Origin: Acidobacteriota bacterium
GTDB taxonomy: Bacteria; Acidobacteriota; Aminicenantia; UBA2199
DNA length: 5,207 bases
NCBI GenBank assembly: GCA_021817755.1
Contig: JAKAGC010000364.1
Coordinates: forward strand, 1 to 5,207
Direction: 5' to 3'
A program made the translations under genes and the position numbers. Shown piece after piece: positions 1 through 5,207 of this stretch; the stretch's first letter is position 1; every line of letters starts with the position of its first letter. The notes beneath the pieces are model-generated. The model did not search any database and was not told the origin of the DNA. It worked only from the letters and a program-made list of their open reading frames with translations.

Positions 1-926
1 TTATCCGGGAATCGAATTTCAACTGTTTCAACCGTTCCACCCAATTCTACCACAGAACAACATAGTATATTCAACGCATCCGTAACAGCCTGCTCACCTA
101 TACCCGTTACATCAACAAATAACCGGGAAGATCCTACTCTTACTTTTGTCTCTTCACTATTAATAATCGGAGGCATCGATAAAGTTAATCCCTTCGAGTC
201 CATTAACAACGGGTAATGATCGAAAGTTTCCAATAAATGTGCATAAGCTGTTCCTTTTGGATGTTCTTTCAATATCTCTTGCGGTGTCATTTCCCTTTGA
301 GGAACTCCCAATGCATGAAATTTGAAATTTGTAGGAGACACGCTTTTATAAGTAATTGGTAGAGTTAAGGTACTCATATCATAAATACCTATTGAGGCCA
401 ATTTACGATCACGACCTACCCCCCAATGCAGATTCTCCTGCATCTTCATCAGTTCTCTCAATACAGTTTGATCTACCGGTGGAAGATTGATTACCGCGCA
501 CACAATATAAGGACGGATATCCAGTACCGAGGGATCCACATTCACCAGGACATCGCTTTTCCCACAATTAAATCCAGGCATACCTTCTTCCAATCCCAGG
601 TAACCCTTTAATGCTCGTGATAACCCCGTAACATTAAACAAATCCGGTCTATTGGCCAGTAAATCCAACCGAACAACTCCATCCGAGGCATATTTCTCAA
701 AATCTGTTTCCTGTTCATGTCCGCAGAAGGTACACCGTCTTGCTCCTTCTTCTGTCGACAGTTTATCATTCAAGCCACTACATACCGGACAACTGTACAG
801 GTTTATTTCTACTGTATCTTCAACATCGCATCCCAATTGTTCTAACGATTCCACGATCGTTTCCATGGGATATTCTTTCTTTAACAAATGACTTAACTGT
901 TTGATCGATATAGTAACTACAGGCAT
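1..926 (-). CDS. pheT: Phenylalanyl-tRNA synthetase beta subunit, archaeal/eukaryotic type (partial, C-terminus missing)
   Basis: Beta chain of the cytoplasmic alpha2-beta2 enzyme that attaches phenylalanine to tRNA-Phe. It starts at the ATG at 926-924 and stays open for 308 codons to the left edge, so about the last half of a roughly 550-600 aa family protein is missing. Recognition rests on archaeal-type signatures: the start MPVVTIS, ANRPDLFNVTGLSRALKG (about residues 91-108), DIRPYIVCAVI (136-146), a GRDRKLASIGIYD block (171-183), and YPLLMDSKG...LSMPPIINSEET (238-260), which belongs to the B3/B4 region of this class. The usual bacterial N-terminal EMAP/OB tRNA-binding domain is absent, as expected for the archaeal form. 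An odd feature is a four-cysteine segment (C46, C49, C65, C68) inserted before the NRPDL motif. The gene overlaps the end of pheS by 10 bases and is presumably co-transcribed and translationally coupled. Identity is very secure from the conserved blocks. Confidence 0.96.
   Translation of the reverse strand, partial: MPVVTISIKQLSHLLKKEYPMETIVESLEQLGCDVEDTVEINLYSCPVCSGLNDKLSTEEGARRCTFCGHEQETDFEKYASDGVVRLDLLANRPDLFNVTGLSRALKGYLGLEEGMPGFNCGKSDVLVNVDPSVLDIRPYIVCAVINLPPVDQTVLRELMKMQENLHWGVGRDRKLASIGIYDMSTLTLPITYKSVSPTNFKFHALGVPQREMTPQEILKEHPKGTAYAHLLETFDHYPLLMDSKGLTLSMPPIINSEETKVRVGSSRLFVDVTGIGEQAVTDALNILCCSVVELGGTVETVEIRFPD
723..791 (-). other. Zinc-ribbon-like CxxC-x15-CxxC segment inside PheT
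   Basis: Residues 46-68 of the predicted PheT carry two CPVC/CTFC-type knuckles separated by 15 residues, the spacing of a small zinc ribbon. They sit between the N-terminal helical region (residues 1-40) and the conserved NRPDL motif (92-96). In the Pyrococcus-type PheT, as I recall it, this linker is short and lacks the cysteines. Zinc binding is inferred from the cysteine spacing only. Confidence 0.7.
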
Positions 927-2458
927 AGTGATATCTCTTTCAATTCATCCAGGTCACTCCAATAAAGCTCCCTGATATCTTTAATTCCATGACGCATCAT
1001 TGCCAATCTTTCCAGCCCCAAACCCCAGGCTAAAACAGGAACATTGCAACCAAACGGCACAGTAACTTCAGGCCGGAAAATTCCCGACCCACCCATTTCC
1101 AACCACTGCTTCCGGTGTTCCATATACACATAAACCTCGATACTCGGTTCCGTGTAGGGGAAGAAGGAAGGTTTAAACTTAACTTTATCAAATCCCATCT
1201 TGCAGTAGAATTCCTTCAAAGTTCCCAGCAGAGTCGATAGATTTGCTTGTTCATCTATAATAATTCCGTCTACCTGGTAAAATTCCGGTAGATGTTTATA
1301 ACTGATCGCTTCATTTCGAAAGACTTTTCCAACACAAAACACTTTACGTGGAGGTTTCGGATTTGCATTCAAAGATCGAATCGATGTAGCTGTTGTATGT
1401 GTACGCAGCACTATATTTTTAGCACGTTCCAGGTCCCATTTGTACCCCCAGCCCTTTGAACCTGTTTCCCAGCCGTTTTCATGCGTTTGTTTTACACGGT
1501 CAACAACTCCGGCTTCCGGCAATTTTGACTTAGCAGGTCGCGAAAGGTAAAATGTATCCTGCATATCGCGAGCAGGATGATCCTGCGGTTGGAATAACGC
1601 ATCAAAATCCCAGAATGAGGATTCTACTTGTGGAGATACCACTTCAGTAAAACCCATTTCAAGAAACGCTTTCCGTGCTTGTTGAATAATCTTTTGAAGC
1701 GGATGAATCTTTGCTGGATAAATTTTCTCTGCTTCAAGCGTTACATCATATTTCCGCAATACAATGTTTTTCCAATTCCCGGAAGATATATCTTCAGACG
1801 ATAACCGATTTTGTTCACGCACAATGATTACACCCGAAGCTAAAGCAGTTCTCCCCGAGTCAGATAATTTCATATATCGAAATACACGCGGTTTAAGTTT
1901 TGCCAGCCCCGGACGGTTTTTCAATAATTCTCTAACAGCACTTTCATCTATGGAATGAGCCTTTAATTCATCCAGAAACAATGAGCGAGCTTGTGGATTA
2001 ATTGTAAAAGCCAATCTTACTGCTTTTTCATCATCAGCAGGTATCGTCAGTGCATCTCTGCCTGCCTGGAAAAGCACCACTTCATCTTTTTCTTTATCAA
2101 GCCAGCCTCTTGCTTTTCCCCATTTAATAACTTCATTCAACAGGATACCCTTTTCCTTGATCTGTTCAACCAGATCACGTACTTTAATACGACCTTCTGC
2201 CGATAAGATCGATAAAACCTGCCGTTCCGGGAGTCCTTTGTCCAACTGCTCTAAAGCATCTTCAGCCATTACCAGTTCTTCTCGTTCTTTTTCTTCGATG
2301 ATGACCCAGCCTTGTTCCTGACCATAGGCCAGTGTGGCTGTAACCAGCGGTTGATCTACTCCTGAACCCGCTACGATCTCACGAAAATCCGGAGCTGTTT
2401 CCGACTTCATCAGCAGTTCAAAAATCTTCCATTGATTTTCTGTAAATTGGAGTGCCAT
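917..2458 (-). CDS. pheS: Phenylalanyl-tRNA synthetase alpha subunit, archaeal/eukaryotic type
   Basis: Catalytic chain of class II phenylalanyl-tRNA synthetase, which makes Phe-AMP and transfers Phe to tRNA in the cytoplasm. At 513 aa it matches archaeal/eukaryotic alpha subunits (about 500 aa) rather than typical bacterial PheS (about 340 aa). Residues 1 to about 200 form the winged-helix-like N-terminal region of this class. The catalytic core follows: motif 1 region with VESSFWDFDALFQPQDHPAR (278-297) and MQDTFYL, then HTTATSIRSL (354-363), motif 2 as VFRNEAISYKHLPEFYQVDG (379-398), FKPSFFPYTEPSIEVYV (428-444), the WLEMGGSGIFRPEV strand (452-465) and motif 3 GLGLERLAM (479-487). All key blocks look intact. 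The start is supported by an AAGGTG Shine-Dalgarno site 8 bases upstream and a sigma70-like promoter further up. The C-terminus (EISLCL) runs into the first codons of pheT, overlapping by 10 bases. Identity is essentially certain. Confidence 0.98.
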   Translation of the reverse strand: MALQFTENQWKIFELLMKSETAPDFREIVAGSGVDQPLVTATLAYGQEQGWVIIEEKEREELVMAEDALEQLDKGLPERQVLSILSAEGRIKVRDLVEQIKEKGILLNEVIKWGKARGWLDKEKDEVVLFQAGRDALTIPADDEKAVRLAFTINPQARSLFLDELKAHSIDESAVRELLKNRPGLAKLKPRVFRYMKLSDSGRTALASGVIIVREQNRLSSEDISSGNWKNIVLRKYDVTLEAEKIYPAKIHPLQKIIQQARKAFLEMGFTEVVSPQVESSFWDFDALFQPQDHPARDMQDTFYLSRPAKSKLPEAGVVDRVKQTHENGWETGSKGWGYKWDLERAKNIVLRTHTTATSIRSLNANPKPPRKVFCVGKVFRNEAISYKHLPEFYQVDGIIIDEQANLSTLLGTLKEFYCKMGFDKVKFKPSFFPYTEPSIEVYVYMEHRKQWLEMGGSGIFRPEVTVPFGCNVPVLAWGLGLERLAMMRHGIKDIRELYWSDLDELKEISLCL

Positions 2459-2466
2459 GATTGATT

Positions 2467-2472
2467 CACCTT
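2467..2472 (-). promoter_or_regulatory. Shine-Dalgarno site of pheS
   Basis: On the minus strand AAGGTG lies 8 bases before the pheS ATG (2458-2456). This is good ribosome-binding spacing and fixes the start codon. Confidence 0.8.
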
Positions 2473-2500
2473 AATTTATTTCCAGATTGATTAAAAAGAG

Positions 2501-2529
2501 ATTGTATATGAAAAACGCGATAATTTCAA
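2501..2529 (-). promoter_or_regulatory. Sigma70-type promoter of pheST
   Basis: Reading the minus strand, a -35 box TTGAAA (2529-2524) and a -10 box TACAAT (2506-2501) are separated by exactly 17 bases; each matches the consensus at 5 of 6 positions. The predicted transcript starts near 2494 and has a leader of about 36 bases. That is too short for a T-box or a pheL-like attenuator, so control by either seems unlikely from this promoter. Confidence 0.7.
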
Positions 2530-2574
2530 TATTTAAAACATTTTTCCCTCCCTAATTTTGTACTTTCTTTTTTA

Positions 2575-2599
2575 GGAATCCCTTTTATAAAAAGATTCC
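2575..2599. repeat. Imperfect palindrome in the divergent intergenic region
   Basis: GGAATC (2575-2580) and GATTCC (2594-2599) are perfect inverted arms. Between them is a second self-complementary core, TTTTATAAAA, offset by a CC bulge. The element lies between the two divergent promoters and outside both. It could be an operator or a weak hairpin. It lacks a GC-rich stem followed by a T-run, and no gene end lies near it, so it is not a convincing terminator. Confidence 0.4.
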
Positions 2600-2632
2600 C
2601 GGACTTCCCTAAAATTTTTGCTAAATTTATTA

Positions 2633-2661
2633 TTATCAAATGCTTTAATATAGTATATAAT
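2633..2661 (+). promoter_or_regulatory. Sigma70-type promoter of the membrane-protein/moxR operon
   Basis: A perfect -10 box TATAAT (2656-2661) lies 17 bases after TTATCA (2633-2638), which matches the -35 consensus at 4 of 6 positions. Transcription would begin near 2668, leaving a leader of about 14 bases to the first ATG (2682) or about 44 bases to the alternative ATG (2712). The surrounding DNA is very AT-rich, so chance matches are easier here, but the spacing and position fit the downstream gene well. Confidence 0.6.
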
Positions 2662-2681
2662 GAAATATATTGAATTGAGTT

Positions 2682-4721
2682 ATGAATCCTATACTTAAAA
2701 AACATGGACAAATGCCTCGCTTGTTAAAGCAATTATCAGCGGCGGAAGCTTATCAAAAATTCAGTTTCATTATTTCAACCATTATCGCTGTACTTTTGGG
2801 AATCAGTGTCTCCATTTCTCAAACTGCTACCGCTTTTTATCTTTCATCCCTTTCTTTCATTTTTTCGATCTTTTCATTTATCGCATTTCTAATTTTTCTT
2901 TTTTTATTCTTTAACGCCAGAAAACAAACACCTGTACGCGATCCCGCTATTTCTGTCAAATTCCAGGGCGCAGCTTTCCGGTATTGGTTCATAGCCCATA
3001 GTCTTATCTGGATTTTCATTTTTAATTCTGCTCTGTCTTTTATATATATAATTTTCCTTCCCAGTCCCCTTCTTATTATTATTCTCGCAGGAATTGTTGC
3101 AATTGTCGTCCTTTCTATCGCTGGTGCATTTTTTTCACCTACATTACATACTTCCAGGATGCTTGGGCTCTGTTGGAAAAGTCCTATCCCCGAAAATATT
3201 AAAAAGAAACCTATCCTTTATGCTTCTGCTACTGTTTTTTTGAGTCAACGTTATGAACAAGCCGCTTTATACGATCAAAAACAATCCATTCCTCTTCTTT
3301 GGTCTATCTCCAGGGCATTCGAACCTTCCCCCGTCGGTAGTGTCTCCCGGAAACTTGAACTCATCCCATCCGCATTCAATATAAAAATGATTTTTAATGA
3401 AATCAAGCACCGTTTTAATGTCTTGATTCCTCTTTTTTTAATAACTGCCATTCTTTCTGCAATTCCATTTATTCTCGGGGTAAATCCCGTTTCTCCTGAC
3501 TCCGTTCCTCGAGACTGGCCCATTTTTCCCCGTAATGCAGATACGCCTCAATCCCAGCTTCAATCTCTCCAAAAAGATATAAATAAACCTTCCAATCCTG
3601 ATAAACCCGAAAACCAAAAAAACTCCGAAAACATGTATTCTTCTCAAAAAGATCAAAATATTAATAAAGACGATATAGAAAAAAAGGAAGAAGACATAAA
3701 TTCTAACACAGAAAATTCGTCTCAGCTTCCCCCAGGTAATCAGGATGATGAAATTGGAATAGAAAAGAATTCATCCACCCAAATGAATTCTAATACAGAT
3801 AATAATACAAATTTCGGGACGAATAAAAAAACTGGTGAAGACCAAAACTCCCCAGACCAGCGAAACCGGCTCAACAATCAAAATCAGCAAAAGCAACAGA
3901 ACCAACCCTATTCTCAAGATCAAAAAAACCAGAATTACAAACAGAACGAACAATCACAGAAAAATCAAACAAATCAAGCCAATCAAAAAGAGACAAACAG
4001 TAATTTACCCTCCAATTCCAACAAGAATAACGGGGCAAACAAAAAAACCGGTGAGAACCAAAATTCTTCTGATCAACAAAAGCAACAATATCCTCAAAAC
4101 CAAAAAAATCAGGACTCTCATCAGAATAAACAAGGTCAAACAGATCAGAATTTTCAAAAAGGAGCAGGTAAAAAAGAAGGTGAACAAACCGGAGAAAAAG
4201 ATAAAGGGAATCAAGGACAATCCGGTCAATCTCAAAAGTCAGGTAATTCCCAATCTCAGCAACCCGATCAAAAAGGTCCAGGCCAGTCTCAAGGAGAAGG
4301 TTCCCAACAGGATAGTAATCAAAATGGACAGGCAAGCGGAGCGGGACAGGATTCTCAACAAGGAAAAAACTCCGCTATACAAAAAATACAGCAGGGTAAC
4401 GGACAGGATAGTGGAGGATCAGGTGGAAAAGGTCAGGGTAAAGGTTCTCCTGATGAAAAGCCCAAAATGTCAGATGAACCCGAACCCTTAGAGCCTTTAC
4501 CTTCCCGCTCTTCTCCTATTGTTTCAATCGAATTACCCACCCTCGATCCATCCGGAAAAGCAGGGAAAAATCCATATAAAGAGCAAAAAGACAAATCCTC
4601 CCAACCACCAAAATCCAAAGCGCCTACATCCCAATATTCAACAGAGAAGCAGAATCCTTCCATTTCAAAACCCGATCAATTTTTGCCCAATTGGATACGA
4701 ATCATACTTCTATTAAAATAA
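2682..4721 (+). CDS. Unrecognised polytopic membrane protein with long Gln/Asn/Lys/Gly-rich tail, upstream of moxR
   Basis: I do not recognise this 679-aa protein by any catalytic motif. Hydrophobic segments lie at about residues 27-46, 51-77, 101-125, 129-152 and 246-266. Positive loops (the N-terminus, 80-86 and 159-177) suggest a cytoplasmic N-terminus, a cytoplasmic domain at 153-245, and everything after residue 267 outside the membrane. Residues 290-595 are low complexity: first Asn/Ser/acidic, then Gln/Asn/Lys with an internal 72-residue-period repeat, then Gly/Gln/Ser. The C-terminus (596-679) is Pro-rich, with acidic DEPEPLEPLP and SIELPTLDPS stretches, and ends in a hydrophobic FLPNWIRIILLLK. 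Layout and position next to moxR recall DUF4175/TIGR02302-type proteins, which pair N-terminal membrane segments with a Gln/Gly-rich region, but I cannot show homology. No strong Shine-Dalgarno precedes the ATG at 2682, and Met11 (2712) is an alternative start. It is probably the first gene of the MoxR operon, with 15 bases between them. The gene is real: a long open frame, a promoter, coherent membrane segments and tight spacing to moxR. Confidence 0.88.
   Translation: MNPILKKHGQMPRLLKQLSAAEAYQKFSFIISTIIAVLLGISVSISQTATAFYLSSLSFIFSIFSFIAFLIFLFLFFNARKQTPVRDPAISVKFQGAAFRYWFIAHSLIWIFIFNSALSFIYIIFLPSPLLIIILAGIVAIVVLSIAGAFFSPTLHTSRMLGLCWKSPIPENIKKKPILYASATVFLSQRYEQAALYDQKQSIPLLWSISRAFEPSPVGSVSRKLELIPSAFNIKMIFNEIKHRFNVLIPLFLITAILSAIPFILGVNPVSPDSVPRDWPIFPRNADTPQSQLQSLQKDINKPSNPDKPENQKNSENMYSSQKDQNINKDDIEKKEEDINSNTENSSQLPPGNQDDEIGIEKNSSTQMNSNTDNNTNFGTNKKTGEDQNSPDQRNRLNNQNQQKQQNQPYSQDQKNQNYKQNEQSQKNQTNQANQKETNSNLPSNSNKNNGANKKTGENQNSSDQQKQQYPQNQKNQDSHQNKQGQTDQNFQKGAGKKEGEQTGEKDKGNQGQSGQSQKSGNSQSQQPDQKGPGQSQGEGSQQDSNQNGQASGAGQDSQQGKNSAIQKIQQGNGQDSGGSGGKGQGKGSPDEKPKMSDEPEPLEPLPSRSSPIVSIELPTLDPSGKAGKNPYKEQKDKSSQPPKSKAPTSQYSTEKQNPSISKPDQFLPNWIRIILLLK
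3815..3860 (+). repeat. Internal coding repeat, copy 1
   Basis: This encodes GTNKKTGEDQNSPDQ of the membrane protein's low-complexity tail. It matches copy 2 exactly 216 bases (72 codons) downstream, at roughly three quarters of positions over 46 bases. Similarity continues more loosely through the following QKQQ...QKNQ stretches, with deletions in copy 2. It looks like an old in-frame tandem duplication. Confidence 0.65.
4031..4076 (+). repeat. Internal coding repeat, copy 2
   Basis: This encodes GANKKTGENQNSSDQ, the counterpart of the copy at 3815. After it, QKQQYPQNQKNQ resembles the longer QKQQNQPYSQDQKNQ of the first unit, so copy 2 appears to have lost about a dozen residues. Most differences are C/T or A/G changes, consistent with ageing of a duplicated segment. 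Confidence 0.65.
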
Positions 4722-4724
4722 ATA

Positions 4725-4729
4725 AAGGA
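4725..4729 (+). promoter_or_regulatory. Shine-Dalgarno site of the moxR-like gene
   Basis: AAGGA lies 7 bases before the ATG at 4737 and inside the 15-base gap after the preceding stop codon. It supports this start and independent initiation within one transcript. Confidence 0.75.
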
Positions 4730-4736
4730 AAAGATA

Positions 4737-5207
4737 ATGCAAAAAAGAGAAATCGAAGAACTCGCTCAAGCCATTATGGCTCGCGTTCAATTAAAGATGT
4801 TTGGAATGGATGATGTCGTACGGTTATCACTTGTTGCATTTTATACCGGAGGACATATCCTTTTAGAAGGAAATCCCGGATTAGGGAAAACCGAATTGGT
4901 AAAGACTCTCGGTCAGGTACTGGGGCTTCCATACGGACGTATTCAATTTACACCCGATTTAATGCCTTCAGATATCACCGGAACTTATGCTCCCGATTTT
5001 GAACAAGGGCAGAGTCAAAAACTCATTTTCCAGCAAGGTCCAGTATTTACTTCCTTCCTCCTCGCCGATGAAATCAACCGTGCCACACCAAAAACCCAGT
5101 CCGCTATGCTTGAAGCCATGGCCGAGAAACAGGTCACAGTATTGGGGAAAAAGTTTCCCCTTCCTATTCCTTTCATGGTATTGGCCACCCAGAACCCTAT
5201 CGATCAT
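4737..5207 (+). CDS. MoxR-family AAA+ ATPase (partial, C-terminus missing)
   Basis: Cytoplasmic AAA+ ATPase of the MoxR family, chaperone-like motors that act with von Willebrand A-domain proteins in complex maturation, envelope stress and similar roles. The frame runs from the ATG at 4737 through 157 codons to the right edge; the family is usually about 310-340 aa, so about half is present. Visible motifs are Walker A GNPGLGKT (about residues 45-52), the PDLMPSDITG block (73-82) typical of MoxR, GPVFTSFLLADEINRA with Walker B (101-116), TPKTQSAMLEAMAEKQVT (117-134), and sensor 1 VLATQNPID (147-156). All catalytic residues in this half look intact. It follows the Gln/Asn-rich membrane protein by 15 bases and is very likely in its operon. 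Genes for DUF58 and VWA/Bat-type proteins would be expected after the window edge, but that is inference. The subfamily cannot be assigned from the fragment. Confidence 0.96.
   Translation, partial: MQKREIEELAQAIMARVQLKMFGMDDVVRLSLVAFYTGGHILLEGNPGLGKTELVKTLGQVLGLPYGRIQFTPDLMPSDITGTYAPDFEQGQSQKLIFQQGPVFTSFLLADEINRATPKTQSAMLEAMAEKQVTVLGKKFPLPIPFMVLATQNPIDH

Noticed and set aside
426..891. Two short plus-strand open frames (61 and 79 codons) opposite pheT
   Set aside because: The minus strand here encodes conserved PheT blocks throughout, so the plus-strand frames are shadows.
2459..2500. T-box or phenylalanine attenuator upstream of pheS
   Set aside because: The leader from the predicted start is only about 36 bases, with no Phe-codon leader peptide, specifier stem or terminator hairpin visible.
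2571..2620. Rho-independent terminator in the intergenic palindrome
   Set aside because: Both adjacent genes start here rather than end, the stem is AT-rich with a bulge, and no T-run follows directly.
2526..2711. A 61-codon minus-strand open frame in the intergenic region
   Set aside because: It overlaps the start of the membrane protein gene and the promoter of the opposite operon, lies in very AT-rich DNA, and its product resembles no known small protein.
3815..4150. Repeats in the A/CAA-rich stretch as a CRISPR array or tandem repeat locus
   Set aside because: The repeats are in frame with the long coding region, degenerate, and only two units are clear; there is no regular repeat-spacer pattern.
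3835..4491. A 218-codon plus-strand open frame and 154- and 76-codon minus-strand frames across the Gln/Asn-rich region, suggesting overlapping genes
   Set aside because: They lie wholly inside the 679-aa gene. Repetitive CAA/CAG/AAT/AAA codons produce few stops in other frames, and the translations are equally low complexity without any recognisable domain or ribosome-binding site.

Overview
The window holds two divergently transcribed operons, each cut by a window edge. They are separated by a short AT-rich intergenic region (about 2459-2681) with a convincing sigma70-type promoter for each direction. The DNA is moderately AT-rich, roughly 40% GC by eye. Shine-Dalgarno sites precede pheS and the moxR-like gene, and the -35/-10 elements look bacterial. 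The phenylalanyl-tRNA synthetase, however, is of the archaeal/eukaryotic type in both subunits. That combination is known from spirochaetes and some other bacterial lineages. I therefore infer a bacterium with an archaeal-type PheRS, without naming a phylum.

Left side (minus strand, 2458 down to 1): pheS (513 aa, complete) is followed by pheT (first 308 codons, running off the window at base 1). The two overlap by 10 bases, which suggests translational coupling. Together they form the heterotetrameric enzyme that charges tRNA-Phe. PheT carries an unusual CxxC-x15-CxxC zinc-ribbon-like segment near its N-terminus.

Right side (plus strand, 2682 to 5207): the first gene encodes an unrecognised 679-aa membrane protein. 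It has five predicted membrane segments, then a tail of about 300 residues very rich in Gln, Asn, Lys, Ser and Gly, and a Pro-rich C-terminus. Fifteen bases later comes a MoxR-family AAA+ ATPase (first 157 codons, cut by the right edge). Such ATPases usually lead operons with DUF58 and von Willebrand A (Bat-type) proteins. The low-complexity membrane protein is therefore probably an envelope-located partner of a MoxR/VWA system whose other members lie outside the window. No RNA genes, insertion sequences or CRISPR arrays were seen.
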